The position numbers and the translations under genes were made by a program. From a virus, in IMG/VR virus record IMGVR_UViG_3300032011_003203, positions 17,265 to 81,264 of that record: a stretch of DNA of 64,000 bases; one strand, 5' to 3'. The notes below the pieces were generated by a model. That model ran no database searches, was not told the DNA's origin, and saw only the letters and a program-made list of their open reading frames with translations. This document shows, piece by piece, positions 1 to 7,211 of the stretch. Each line of letters opens with the position of its first letter. The first letter of the stretch is position 1.

Positions 1-471
1 GAGTTGATTAGAGTTTTAGATGGAGATACAATCGATTGTTGGATTGATTTGGGTTTCAATTTAAAAGTTAAAAAAAGAATTAGGTATATGGGTATTGATA
101 CTTGGGAAAGTAGAACTCGTGACCTTGAAGAAAAAGCAAAAGGTTTAGAAGCAAAAGCTCGTAATAAAGCATTATTAGAGGCTGGAGTTTTTAAATGTAT
201 TTCACACGGAACTGGTAAGTTCGGTAGAGTGTTAGGTGAAGTTTTTGTATCACCTGAAGTAGTTGGTGAACATATACAAGAGTGTATTGCAAACAACGAC
301 CACGATATTGATTTATCACACGATGGTTGGGTAAGTGTAAATGATATTCTTATTGAAGAAGGTCATGCTTATGATTATCAAGGTGGGAAGAAAAAGGATT
401 TTAAAGCAGAAGCTAAAAAAGAAATAAATGAAGAAAAAGCAAAAGCAGAGGACAACAAAAGAGACATATAA
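1..471 (+). CDS. Staphylococcal-nuclease-like endonuclease, 5' end cut by window
   Basis: The reading frame is open at the first base, so the true start lies upstream. The visible part (about 156 residues) reads as an SNase (thermonuclease) domain. It has VLDGDTID near the start, the RIRYMGIDTWE strand that carries active-site Arg, Asp and Glu in the family, and GKFGRVLGEV with the second active-site Arg. The family cleaves DNA and RNA with calcium. In a lytic phage it could degrade host DNA or salvage nucleotides; that role is inferred. The C-terminus is a Lys/Glu-rich tail. The next small reading frame overlaps its end. Confidence 0.85.
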   Translation, partial: ELIRVLDGDTIDCWIDLGFNLKVKKRIRYMGIDTWESRTRDLEEKAKGLEAKARNKALLEAGVFKCISHGTGKFGRVLGEVFVSPEVVGEHIQECIANNDHDIDLSHDGWVSVNDILIEEGHAYDYQGGKKKDFKAEAKKEINEEKAKAEDNKRDI

Positions 472-538
472 AATTGTTGTACCTTATGCTGTAGAAACAA
501 CAACAATGAGTTATAAACAAATAAGCTGGAGTCGTTAA
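428..538 (+). CDS. Small overlapping ORF, unknown function
   Basis: A 36-residue frame starts with ATG inside the 3' end of the nuclease gene and stops with TAA immediately before the ATG of the thioredoxin gene (TAAATG). The N-terminus is Lys/Gln/Arg-rich. I recognise no family. The exact abutment suggests translational coupling, but the Shine-Dalgarno site is weak, so it may only be a spacer. Confidence 0.4.
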   Translation: MKKKQKQRTTKETYKIVVPYAVETTTMSYKQISWSR

Positions 539-826
539 ATGGAAGAAACACGATTTATATACTTTACTGCAAAATGGTGTGGGCCATGTCAAACATTTAA
601 ACCTATAATGGAAGGTCTTGAACAAGAAGGCTATCCAATATATTTTCAAGATATTGACGATGACCCTATACTTGCAGAATCGTATCAAATTAAATCAGTA
701 CCTACAATTAAAATTGTGCAAGGTGATAAGGTATTAGAAACTATGGTTGGGATACAAGACCCAAACATTATGGTTGGTAAGTTCCAATTATATGCACCAT
801 TAGATTTTGATTCTGATGAGAGTTAA
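539..826 (+). CDS. Thioredoxin-like protein
   Basis: 95 residues, the size of a minimal thioredoxin. The redox motif WCGPC is at residues 13-17 and the conserved cis-proline is in SVPT (Pro55). It would reduce disulfides in the cytoplasm; T4-like phages use such proteins with ribonucleotide reductase or as glutaredoxin substitutes. No reductase gene is in this window, so the partner is unknown. The gene abuts the preceding small frame, and its 3' end overlaps the next gene. Confidence 0.9.
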   Translation: MEETRFIYFTAKWCGPCQTFKPIMEGLEQEGYPIYFQDIDDDPILAESYQIKSVPTIKIVQGDKVLETMVGIQDPNIMVGKFQLYAPLDFDSDES

Positions 827-995
827 AGTAGCATTTGATTATCCTACTATTGAGGGTATGATTTATAAAGATACTATTATAGTATGTGAAGAATCAGAAT
901 TTAATAGTAGGGTACACGATGAAAAAGTAAAAGGTAAGATGGATACTGGTAAGATAGTATGGATACCCAAAAAGTTATTAGCGAGTGGAACATAA
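816..995 (+). CDS. Hypothetical protein, 59 aa
   Basis: I chose the ATG at 816, which overlaps the end of the thioredoxin gene, over a TTG nine bases upstream. The product begins MRVKVAFDYPTIEG and contains a DTIIVCEESEF stretch. No family is recognised. The gene runs on into the next one with an 11-base overlap, so it is part of one polycistronic unit. Confidence 0.65.
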   Translation: MRVKVAFDYPTIEGMIYKDTIIVCEESEFNSRVHDEKVKGKMDTGKIVWIPKKLLASGT

Positions 996-1554
996 AAATT
1001 TAAATAAAGTATTTGTACCATTTATAGAACTACTTAAATCTCACCACCTAATTACATTGCCGTGGATGAGAACACCATACTTTTATTTTGCTGGTGGGTG
1101 TATTCGAGATACATTTGGTAATAGTAATATAAATGATTTTGATTTATATGTAACGCAAGAATCAGATTTAGATAATCTAATCACTATATTAAAAGAACTT
1201 GGATTTGTAGAATTTTATAGAACTGAATTTAGTGCTAAGTATAGATTCTTAAATTCATATGTGGATATTAGTTTGATTAACTTTTACACTCCAGAAGATT
1301 TATTTAAGACCTATGAATATACTATTAATTGTGTAGCATTAGATTCGGATTATAATTTATATTATCATAAAAACTTTTTAAGTGATTTAGAAAAAAGAAC
1401 ATTGGTTAGAGTTGAGCACGAGAATGAATGGTTCAATTCAGATGAGGGTATCTTATCATTATCATACAGAGAAATGAAGTTTTTAAATCGTGGATATACT
1501 ATTGATGATAGTAAGATTGATAAATTAGATATGAAAAAAATTAATATAAAATAG
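985..1554 (+). CDS. Nucleotidyltransferase (poly(A) polymerase head-like)
   Basis: 189 residues from a GTG start that overlaps the previous gene. The segment FAGGCIRD followed by NDFDLYV (residues about 35-56) matches the GG-x9-13-DxD signature of the Pol-beta nucleotidyltransferase fold as found in tRNA CCA-adding and poly(A) polymerase head domains. A third candidate acidic residue lies in YVDISLI. The tRNA-binding domains of true CCA enzymes are missing, so the substrate is unknown. Phage proteins of this kind could act on tRNA or small molecules. Family assignment is fairly sure, function is not. Confidence 0.7.
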   Translation: MEHKNLNKVFVPFIELLKSHHLITLPWMRTPYFYFAGGCIRDTFGNSNINDFDLYVTQESDLDNLITILKELGFVEFYRTEFSAKYRFLNSYVDISLINFYTPEDLFKTYEYTINCVALDSDYNLYYHKNFLSDLEKRTLVRVEHENEWFNSDEGILSLSYREMKFLNRGYTIDDSKIDKLDMKKINIK

Positions 1555-1573
1555 TGGTTTTTAACTATAAACC

Positions 1574-1586
1574 TTATATTTATATA
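1574..1586 (+). promoter_or_regulatory. Candidate late promoter motif
   Basis: TTATATTTATATA lies in the 140-bp gene-free gap before hsp20. The core ATATTTAT recurs before the genes at 3165, 4378, 20694, 32788, 35709, 44653 and 49732. No TTGAC -35 box accompanies it. The leader to the hsp20 start is about 108 bases. Promoter function is inferred. Confidence 0.5.
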
Positions 1587-1694
1587 CAGAAGTAAATTTC
1601 AACGCTCGTAAGAGGTTGATTATAAAGATAGATTATTGATGTCGAAAGAATCAATATTCAGTTAGACAAACAAGTTAACAACAGGAGAAAACAA

Positions 1695-2168
1695 ATGACT
1701 AAAGTTATCTTTAATAAAGGTATTCCTATCATCGATAGGGATAATTTCTTAACACCATTCGATAGATTATTCGACCAAATGGTATCACAACAATTTCCAG
1801 AAATTGAAAAACAAGTAGGGGTAAAACCATATCAAGGTACTGCATATCCAAAAGTAAATGTATATGAGTATGATGATAAGGTTGGTATCCTTGCAGAGAT
1901 TCCAGGTCTTGATAAAAAGGATTTATCAATAGATGTGGAAGAAGGTGTATTAACAATCGCTGGAAACAAACACGGACTGTTTGATGATAAGGGTGCAAAA
2001 GTAATTCGTAAAGAATTAAAACATTCTTCATTCTCAAGACAATTCGAATTGGGTGAATTACTAAATGGAGATAAAATAAAAGCAACATTTAAAGATGGAT
2101 TGCTTTCTATTGATATTCCTAAAGTAGAACCGAAGAAACCGAAAAAAACCGCTGTCAAAATTTCCTAA
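1695..2168 (+). CDS. hsp20: Small heat shock protein (Hsp20/alpha-crystallin)
   Basis: 157 residues. The alpha-crystallin domain spans about residues 50-145, with the characteristic AEIPGLDKKDLSIDVEEGVLTI strand pair and FKDGLLSIDIPK, which is close to the family's A-x-x-x-n-G-v-L motif. The C-terminal tail ends with VKIS, resembling the I-x-I oligomerisation motif. It is an ATP-independent holdase in the cytoplasm. Marine T4-like phages commonly carry hsp20, probably for virion assembly or host stress. AGGAGAA before the ATG is a strong ribosome site. Confidence 0.93.
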   Translation: MTKVIFNKGIPIIDRDNFLTPFDRLFDQMVSQQFPEIEKQVGVKPYQGTAYPKVNVYEYDDKVGILAEIPGLDKKDLSIDVEEGVLTIAGNKHGLFDDKGAKVIRKELKHSSFSRQFELGELLNGDKIKATFKDGLLSIDIPKVEPKKPKKTAVKIS

Positions 2169-2358
2169 TATAATAGATGTAGGAAACGACAGGTATGTTG
2201 TTCTTGGAACGGCAAAGGTTGACTCTGGTTATTCTCCCGAAGAACTCAAGTCTCAGTATGGGTACGCCGATGCCGTTCTAAGGAACGGAGAAGTTTATTA
2301 TATCTGCTATAAAATAATAGAAGCAGAATTTGAAGAATTGAATCAAGAAACAGAATAG
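2152..2358 (+). CDS. Small ORF lacking a normal start codon (probable CTG start)
   Basis: An open frame runs from 2128 to TAG at 2358, in +1 phase to hsp20. It has no ATG, GTG or TTG before the body of the protein. A CTG at 2152 would give a 68-residue product beginning (M)SKFPNIIDVGN; otherwise it would be an extension of Hsp20 by +1 frameshifting around the A-rich run at 2141-2148. The coding look is good (RYVVLGTAKVDSG, YGYADAVLRNGEVYYICYKI), and the codons (ACG, GGC, GCC, CTC, CCC) are more GC-rich than the neighbours. No family is recognised. It could also be a remnant. Confidence 0.5.
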   Translation: MSKFPNIIDVGNDRYVVLGTAKVDSGYSPEELKSQYGYADAVLRNGEVYYICYKIIEAEFEELNQETE

Positions 2359-2375
2359 AGTCGTGATTTCTTGTT

Positions 2376-2560
2376 ACCACTTCGGTGGGTTGTTGTTTTC
2401 GGATATGGAGTGAAAGGTTTGGATGAGCGACCAAACAGAAGTCCTAACTAAAAGGACATAGAGTAATATCAGTTAGGCTGGGTTGTAGACCAGAGGATAT
2501 TGCTTACCAGTAGTCTGGTACAAGTATCACTTTTGATATAGCAATTGTGAGAAGATATTG
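2376..2560 (+). ncRNA. Candidate structured non-coding RNA
   Basis: The 246 bases between 2358 and 2605 have no convincing gene. They hold perfect inverted repeats: CCAC-TTCG-GTGG (2377-2388, a UUCG tetraloop); GTTTGG/CCAAAC (2417-2422, 2431-2436); GTCCT/AGGAC (2441-2445, 2453-2457); CTGG/CCAG (2478-2481, 2490-2493); TACCAG-TAGT-CTGGTA (2505-2520); and TATCA/TGATA (2525-2529, 2534-2538). The last two are enclosed by ATTGC/GCAAT (2499-2503, 2541-2545), and AATATC/GATATT (2465-2470, 2554-2559) could close the whole. No known RNA family is recognised. Confidence 0.45.
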
Positions 2561-2604
2561 AAATAATTGACGACATACTACGCTAATTTGATACTTATTA
2601 CTAT

Positions 2605-3132
2605 ATGAATCTTAAACAGATTAAACAAAGAAAAGTAAGACAGAAACTTGCTTGGTTACAATCCGAATTAGAAGAAACAAAAATCATTTATAAAGATTGT
2701 ATAGAAAAGTTCAATACAGATTTCAGAAATTATCTGATGGGTAATGATGCACCAATTGAGGCTGCACCAAAAATAACCAAAGACCCACTTGATGAAATTC
2801 AATCTGATGTTGATGAGGATACATTTAAACAAGTGTATCGTAAGGTTGCAGGAAAGACACATCCAGATAAGGGTGGGGATTCAGATAAGTTTAAGGTAGC
2901 AAATGAGGCTAATAAAAATAAAGATTTTGGTAAGTTGTTAGATATGGCAGATGAATTAGGAGTTGAAGTTCCTATGGATGATAAGTTAAAATTTCAAATG
3001 GAACAACAAATAAAAGCAGTATCAGATAATATAACCAATATGAAATCCACGATGGCGTGGGTTTGGGTTCACATTGAACCAGATTCAAAAGATAATATGA
3101 AACAATATATTCTACAACAATTGAATATATAA
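2605..3132 (+). CDS. J-domain (DnaJ-like) protein
   Basis: 175 residues. An HPDKGGD motif at residues 86-92, within FKQVYRKVAGKTHPDKGGDSDKF, marks a J domain placed centrally (about residues 70-120) instead of at the N-terminus. Flanking parts are helical and charged, with a likely coiled coil at 1-45. J domains stimulate the ATPase of host DnaK. Together with Hsp20 upstream, it forms a small chaperone pair. The G/F and zinc regions of full DnaJ are absent. Confidence 0.8.
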   Translation: MNLKQIKQRKVRQKLAWLQSELEETKIIYKDCIEKFNTDFRNYLMGNDAPIEAAPKITKDPLDEIQSDVDEDTFKQVYRKVAGKTHPDKGGDSDKFKVANEANKNKDFGKLLDMADELGVEVPMDDKLKFQMEQQIKAVSDNITNMKSTMAWVWVHIEPDSKDNMKQYILQQLNI

Positions 3133-3142
3133 CATATTTATA
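3133..3142 (+). promoter_or_regulatory. Candidate late promoter motif
   Basis: CATATTTATA starts one base after the stop of the J-domain gene and 22 bases before the next ATG. It shares the ATATTTAT core with the other candidate late promoters. Confidence 0.35.
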
Positions 3143-3164
3143 ACTAATACAAAGAGGTCATACT

Positions 3165-3350
3165 ATGAGAAGAAAAAATGAAGTACTCGATAAGATAAAT
3201 TATATCAAAGACGAAGTGGATAGATTACACGAAAGAACACCTGAAGATACAGGTGATGCTCGTTTTGATTTAATCTTACGAATTGTAAGAGGATTAAAAT
3301 CACAGGTAGAGGGTTTAGAAAATCTTGTTGAGTTAGAAGAAGAAGATTAA
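3165..3350 (+). CDS. Hypothetical coiled-coil protein, 61 aa
   Basis: A short acidic, helical protein with heptad-like spacing of Ile, Leu and Val (KINYIKDEVDRLHER, ILRIVRGLKSQVEGLENLVEL). AAAGAGG gives a fair ribosome site. It is followed closely by a membrane protein gene and probably shares its transcript. No family is recognised. Confidence 0.7.
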   Translation: MRRKNEVLDKINYIKDEVDRLHERTPEDTGDARFDLILRIVRGLKSQVEGLENLVELEEED

Positions 3351-3363
3351 ATAGGAGAACACA

Positions 3364-4311
3364 TTGGAACGCTCAAAGAATTTCCATATATGGTTGGGAA
3401 TCTCAGCATTACTTATTGCAGGTAGTGCAGGATTCTTTTCCGTATTTGGACTAAGTAAATTATTTAGTGGTGCAGCATTAAGTGTTGTGGTAATGGCAAG
3501 TGCATTGGAACTTGGTAAATTAGTTACTGCTGCATTCGTATATCGATATTGGAATATGATTAGTTGGTTTCAACGAATATATTTAAGTACCGCAGTAGTA
3601 GTATTAATTGCTATTACATCTGCTGGTATATTTGGTTATCTAAGTAATGCTTATCAAGGAGCGACTGTTGAGTTCGAAAAAGAATCTACTGCTTTATTAT
3701 ATAAGGAAGATAGATTAGACCAGTTAAAAGAGGATAAGATATTTTTAACTGAAGAGTTAGAGGTAGCAATAACAGAACTACCTGATAACTATCTTACAGC
3801 GAAGAGAAAACTTCGTGAGGAATATCAACCACAGATATCAGATATCAATAAACAAATGTTAGATTTAAAAGGTGAGATAGGGGAATTAAAAATTGCCCTG
3901 GTGGAAACTGGAGTGGATGTTGGGCCAGCAATATATCTGGCTCGAACATTCGATACTGATGTAGATTCGGTTGTGAAGTTTTTTATCTTTATTTTAATAT
4001 TTGTCTTTGACCCATTAGCTGTTATGCTTGTTATAGCATTTAATCAAGCGATAATACTTAGGGAAGAAGAAACCCAGCCAAAAAGTGGTAAGCAAAAAAG
4101 CTTGCTTACCAAGAAAGCAAAATCGTGGTGGAAGTTTTGGGAAATGTATGGTGAAGATGGAAAAGAAAAAACTCAAACAGAACATTGGAAAGATATATAC
4201 AATGAACCAATTGAAATAGAACCTGATATTGAGGATATACCAGAGATTGAAGAAGAAAAAACTTCAGAGAAAAAAAGCAGAAACCCGTTAAGAGGTGGAG
4301 TTCGAACATAG
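3364..4311 (+). CDS. Inner-membrane protein with periplasmic/cytoplasmic coiled coil
   Basis: 315 residues from a TTG start with AGGAG seven bases upstream. Hydrophobic segments at about 10-30, 33-55, 70-93 and 205-228 predict four membrane spans. A charged helical, coiled-coil-like stretch (about 100-185) lies between spans 3 and 4, and a long acidic and basic tail follows. Similar four-span coil proteins occur in marine phages without known function. It could alter the host membrane during infection. Not assigned to a family with confidence. Confidence 0.75.
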   Translation: MERSKNFHIWLGISALLIAGSAGFFSVFGLSKLFSGAALSVVVMASALELGKLVTAAFVYRYWNMISWFQRIYLSTAVVVLIAITSAGIFGYLSNAYQGATVEFEKESTALLYKEDRLDQLKEDKIFLTEELEVAITELPDNYLTAKRKLREEYQPQISDINKQMLDLKGEIGELKIALVETGVDVGPAIYLARTFDTDVDSVVKFFIFILIFVFDPLAVMLVIAFNQAIILREEETQPKSGKQKSLLTKKAKSWWKFWEMYGEDGKEKTQTEHWKDIYNEPIEIEPDIEDIPEIEEEKTSEKKSRNPLRGGVRT

Positions 4312-4317
4312 TATATA

Positions 4318-4329
4318 TTATATTTATTA
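4318..4329 (+). promoter_or_regulatory. Candidate late promoter motif
   Basis: TTATATTTATTA sits in the 66-bp gap before phoH. It is followed by AACCCGCGGTTAAC (4334-4347), which contains a short CCGCGG palindrome. A related CCCGCGAGCGG...GGTTAAC stretch follows the same motif near 35655. Confidence 0.5.
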
Positions 4330-4377
4330 GTAAGAACCCGCGGTTAACATTTAATAAACAATAATGGGAGTGTTACT

Positions 4378-5211
4378 ATGAGTAGAAAAGCAAAAGTAGA
4401 AACGATTACAAAGGTTGTATCTAATCAAGAATGTCAAAACAAACGACAAGCTCTATCACAAATGAAACGAATTAGATGGGGTATAGATTTCAAAAATAAT
4501 AACCAAAAGAAATTTTGGGATAATATTGTATCTAATACTATTAATTTTTGTATAGGTCCTGCAGGATGTGGTAAAACATATATTGCAACATATTGGGCAT
4601 TACAACATTTGGTTGATAAACATTCAAAGTATGATGGTATCATTATAACGAAACCTTTAGTTGAGGTTGATGGTGAGAGAATGGGATATTTGCCAGGTAG
4701 TATAGATGAGAAAACAGAACCATTTATGCAATCAGTATATTATAATATGGAACAGATTATTGGTAAACAAAGAATGGAAGTTCTGAGAGCAGCAGGATTG
4801 ATTAAAGTAGTACCTTTAGCATATATGCGTGGTTTAACATTACAGAATAAAATTGTAATGTTAGATGAAGCACAAAACGCAACGATACCACAAATTAAAA
4901 CTTTCTTAACGAGAATTGGAATGGGTTCTAAATATATCGTTAGTGGAGATTTAATGCAAAGTGATTTAAAAGGAAACGGGCCTAATGCATTAGAAGATAG
5001 TATCAGAAGATTTACTGGTCTATATGGTGTAGGGTTTAGTAAGTTTGAAATGACAGATGTTGTTAGACATCCAATTGTTGCAGAACTATTATCAAGATAT
5101 GAAAGTAAATTTACTTTATCTGATAAATCAGCTGAAGTAACATTAAGTGAATGGTTAAATCATCCAACATTTGAACATCCAAAATACTCAAATTATTGGG
5201 ATAAAAATTAA
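4378..5211 (+). CDS. phoH: PhoH-like ATPase
   Basis: 277 residues. The Walker A motif GPAGCGKT is at residues 60-67 and the Walker B motif MLDEAQN at 161-167, with the family pattern of TKPLVE, GYLPGS and GDLMQSDL further along. PhoH-family ATPases are common in marine phages; the role is still unsettled, possibly RNA-related. AATGGGAG before the ATG acts as ribosome site. An RRIRWGI-like lead-in before the P-loop resembles other phage PhoH proteins. Confidence 0.92.
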   Translation: MSRKAKVETITKVVSNQECQNKRQALSQMKRIRWGIDFKNNNQKKFWDNIVSNTINFCIGPAGCGKTYIATYWALQHLVDKHSKYDGIIITKPLVEVDGERMGYLPGSIDEKTEPFMQSVYYNMEQIIGKQRMEVLRAAGLIKVVPLAYMRGLTLQNKIVMLDEAQNATIPQIKTFLTRIGMGSKYIVSGDLMQSDLKGNGPNALEDSIRRFTGLYGVGFSKFEMTDVVRHPIVAELLSRYESKFTLSDKSAEVTLSEWLNHPTFEHPKYSNYWDKN

Positions 5212-5224
5212 TTTAAAAAAACAC

Positions 5225-5254
5225 TTGACTTGTATAGTAAAAAAGCCTTATATT
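5225..5254 (+). promoter_or_regulatory. Sigma70-type promoter
   Basis: The -35 box is TTGACT (5225-5230) and the -10 box TATATT (5249-5254), with an 18-bp spacer. It is preceded by AAAAAACAC. Three other copies of the same design lie at 6123, 12309 and 17628. A start of transcription near 5261 leaves a leader of about 20 bases to the ATG at 5281. It rules out a TTG at 5230 as a start codon. Confidence 0.8.
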
Positions 5255-5280
5255 CATATATGATGAATAAGGAAAAAACA

Positions 5281-5790
5281 ATGAACAAGAAAACAGTCAT
5301 ATTTGATTTAGACGGTACTCTTGCTGATATCGATATTAGGAGAGATAATTCCACTAAAGCAAATGGTAAATTAAATTGGGATATATTCGCTGCACCTGAT
5401 TCTATTCTTCATTGGGATAAACCAAATGAACCAGTAATTAAGATGGCACAAATGTTCCACGCTGATGGATTCAAAATTGTTATCTTTTCAGGTAGGAATG
5501 ATAGAGGTTTCTTCGCCACCAAAGAATGGTTACAGAAACACGATGTACCCTTTGACCTTTTGGTTCTTAGACCAGATAAGTTTCAAGATAAGTCTTGGCC
5601 GATTGCTAATGGTAATCCAGCCACTTTCGATATGAGGTTTATGCCAGATGAGATTCTCAAGAAAGAAATGTTAGATACTTTCGTAGATATCGATGATGTC
5701 TTTCTTGTAGTTGACGATAGAGATAAGGTTGTAAAGATGTGGAGAGATTTAGGATTAAATACTTTTCAAGTTGCTCCAGGAGATTTTTAA
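5281..5790 (+). CDS. HAD-family phosphatase, polynucleotide 3'-phosphatase-like
   Basis: 169 residues. The HAD nucleophile motif DLDGT is at residues 9-13, motif II lies in VIFSGRND, and a late acidic motif is VVDDRDKVV. The layout resembles the phosphatase half of T4 polynucleotide kinase (PseT), without the kinase half. It would remove 3' phosphates from nucleic acid ends or, less likely, act on nucleotides. I chose ATG 5281 because the promoter ends just upstream and AAGGA precedes it. Confidence 0.75.
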   Translation: MNKKTVIFDLDGTLADIDIRRDNSTKANGKLNWDIFAAPDSILHWDKPNEPVIKMAQMFHADGFKIVIFSGRNDRGFFATKEWLQKHDVPFDLLVLRPDKFQDKSWPIANGNPATFDMRFMPDEILKKEMLDTFVDIDDVFLVVDDRDKVVKMWRDLGLNTFQVAPGDF

Positions 5791-5791
5791 G

Positions 5792-5911
5792 TTGAGTGAG
5801 GTAACTAAAAAAGTTTGTCCGCGGTGTAAAAAGAAACATACTGATGAGATGATACAACATCCAAAACATTGTTTCAAATGTGTTTTAGCAATACATTGTG
5901 GAGAAACATAA
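5792..5911 (+). CDS. Small zinc-ribbon-like protein, 39 aa
   Basis: A TTG start lies ten bases after CAGGAG. The product has two CxxC pairs, CPRC (residues 9-12) and CFKC (27-30), plus a later Cys, the pattern of a mini zinc ribbon. It sits between the phosphatase and the next gene, whose start overlaps closely. Function unknown; nucleic acid binding is plausible. Confidence 0.6.
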   Translation: MSEVTKKVCPRCKKKHTDEMIQHPKHCFKCVLAIHCGET

Positions 5912-5912
5912 G

Positions 5913-6113
5913 ATGTGGTATAAGATAAACGCTAAGGACATGTCGACTGGTAAACCAGATGGGATAGTTATTACATTTTCTATTTGGGCTGATGATGAAA
6001 AAAAACTCAATAATATATTAGCTGATAAAAATTGTGTTGATATAAAAATATTAGCATCAACAGAAGAAGAGTGGACACCTGAATGGGCTAAATCGGTTGA
6101 TGAAAATAAATGA
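5913..6113 (+). CDS. Hypothetical protein, 66 aa
   Basis: I chose the ATG at 5913, nine bases after GGAG, over a GTG at 5898. The sequence shows alternating strands (WYKINAKDM, GIVITFSIWADDEKKL) and an acidic, Trp-containing C-terminus. It resembles small single-domain phage proteins but matches no family I know. Confidence 0.65.
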   Translation: MWYKINAKDMSTGKPDGIVITFSIWADDEKKLNNILADKNCVDIKILASTEEEWTPEWAKSVDENK

Positions 6114-6122
6114 AAAAAACAC

Positions 6123-6152
6123 TTGACTCTTTGGCTAGTTTATACTTATATT
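6123..6152 (+). promoter_or_regulatory. Sigma70-type promoter
   Basis: TTGACT (6123-6128), an 18-bp spacer and TATATT (6147-6152), preceded by AAAAAACAC as in the copy at 5225. The start codon of the SWIM gene is only nine bases beyond the -10 box, so its mRNA would be nearly leaderless. The promoter may serve mainly the tRNA and the genes after it. Confidence 0.8.
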
Positions 6153-6160
6153 AAAGGCAT

Positions 6161-6433
6161 ATGAATAATCAAGAATTAATAGATTTGTTAGTAGAAAAAT
6201 TTGATGGTACAATTATCGATGATAATAATTGGGAACACTATTCCATCAAAGGTAAGAAGTATGATATTATGTTTGACCCATCACGAATCGAATGGAGTTG
6301 TGATTGCCCAGCATTTATATATCGTAGAAAATTTAAAAAGAAATATTGTAAACATATTATTGAGATACAGAATAAGAAATTACAACAACGAGTGGCACAA
6401 GCAGAAGGCCGTGCAGGTGCCAGAGTTGGTTAA
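6161..6433 (+). CDS. SWIM-type zinc-finger protein
   Basis: 90 residues. The segment SCDCPAF...YCKHI has the SWIM zinc-finger pattern CxC-xn-CxH (residues about 47-66). SWIM domains bind DNA or protein. The last eight codons overlap the 5' half of tRNA-Cys, so the ancestral stop may have been lost or the tRNA inserted here. Confidence 0.7.
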   Translation: MNNQELIDLLVEKFDGTIIDDNNWEHYSIKGKKYDIMFDPSRIEWSCDCPAFIYRRKFKKKYCKHIIEIQNKKLQQRVAQAEGRAGARVG

Positions 6434-6484
6434 TGGGGTGGATTGCAAATCCATTATTCGCAGGTTCGAATCCTGTCCTGCACT
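6411..6484 (+). tRNA. tRNA-Cys (anticodon GCA)
   Basis: The acceptor stem GTGCAGG (6411-6417) pairs with CCTGCAC (6477-6483), with discriminator T at 6484 as usual for tRNA-Cys. The anticodon stem GTGGA/TCCAT encloses TTGCAAA, with GCA at 6445-6447. The T arm is GCAGG-TTCGAAT-CCTGT. CCA is not encoded in full. It is the only tRNA I see in the window. The phage also makes several cysteine-rich proteins, which might explain keeping it; that link is inference. Confidence 0.93.
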
Positions 6485-6506
6485 CAAAATTTAAATGGAG
6501 ATAGGA

Positions 6507-6731
6507 ATGACTATATCAGAATTGGTAATTCGATTAGAAGAAATCGAAAATGAAACGGATGGTAACCCGAAAGCGTTATGTTCGGAATTGATTGATGATT
6601 TGATAGAGATGGAAATTACTATGGATAAAGAACTAAGGAAATTTGCAAAAGAAAATAAATTTCAATCGGATGATATTATGATGAAGTTAATACTTGAGGG
6701 TATTAAGTCAGGTTCGGTTGGAGATGCGTAA
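6507..6731 (+). CDS. Hypothetical protein, 74 aa
   Basis: I chose ATG 6507, six bases after GGAG, over the in-frame ATG 6495, which overlaps that site. The protein is acidic and helical (SELVIRLEEIENE, LIDDLIEMEITMDKELRKFAKEN). No family is recognised. It is the first gene after the tRNA. Confidence 0.65.
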   Translation: MTISELVIRLEEIENETDGNPKALCSELIDDLIEMEITMDKELRKFAKENKFQSDDIMMKLILEGIKSGSVGDA

Positions 6732-6756
6732 ACAAAAGAAAAAAAAGGAGTTACAA

Positions 6757-7209
6757 ATGGAATCTAATTTTGAAAAGAATGGTGGATACTTTATTGATGG
6801 AGTTGCCTATATGGATTGTAAAATCACAGGTCAACCAGTCAAGAATGTAAGTACCGATGCTACATCCGTTATAGGTGATAGGGCATTGATGGGTAGGTTA
6901 CATAAAATGTTTCCAGAAGAATTTAACAAAGCTACTAAACCAGCATACAAACCAACAGGTCGTCCAGCAGGATGGCATTGGATGGCTGAGTTTGTAGATA
7001 AAGATGGTAATGTATTTCATAAGGGTAAAGAGATGCCTAAGTTAAAGGGTACACTAAAACCTACTAAGGTGAAACCACCTAAGAAGAAAGTGAAACGAAG
7101 AACTCGTGATGAGATATTAGTCGCCAAACATAAAGAGAAACAAGCAGCTCTTAAAAAAGCAGCTAAGAAGCAACAAGATTTTCTTAACCATATAACTGAG
7201 GATAAATAG
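6757..7209 (+). CDS. Hypothetical basic protein, 150 aa
   Basis: AAGGAG six bases before ATG 6757 decides the start. The N-terminal half has YMDCKITGQPVKNV and GRPAGWHWMAEFVDKDGNVFHKG, an AP2- or zinc-like small beta fold seen in other phage proteins of unknown role. The C-terminal half is very rich in Lys and Arg (VKPPKKKVKRRTRDE) and could bind nucleic acid. No firm family. Confidence 0.65.
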   Translation: MESNFEKNGGYFIDGVAYMDCKITGQPVKNVSTDATSVIGDRALMGRLHKMFPEEFNKATKPAYKPTGRPAGWHWMAEFVDKDGNVFHKGKEMPKLKGTLKPTKVKPPKKKVKRRTRDEILVAKHKEKQAALKKAAKKQQDFLNHITEDK

Positions 7210-7211
7210 TT

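Noticed and set aside
2246-2434. 62-codon minus-strand frame
   Set aside because: It crosses both the CTG-start frame and the hairpin region, has low-complexity Leu runs and no ribosome site.
5230-5280. Longer HAD-phosphatase reading frame from TTG 5230
   Set aside because: The codons lie inside the promoter (-35 end, spacer and -10 box); ATG 5281 has AAGGA upstream and starts the conserved fold.
6201-6494. 97-codon frame overlapping the SWIM gene and the tRNA
   Set aside because: It would run through the whole tRNA, and the SWIM motif in the other frame is convincing.
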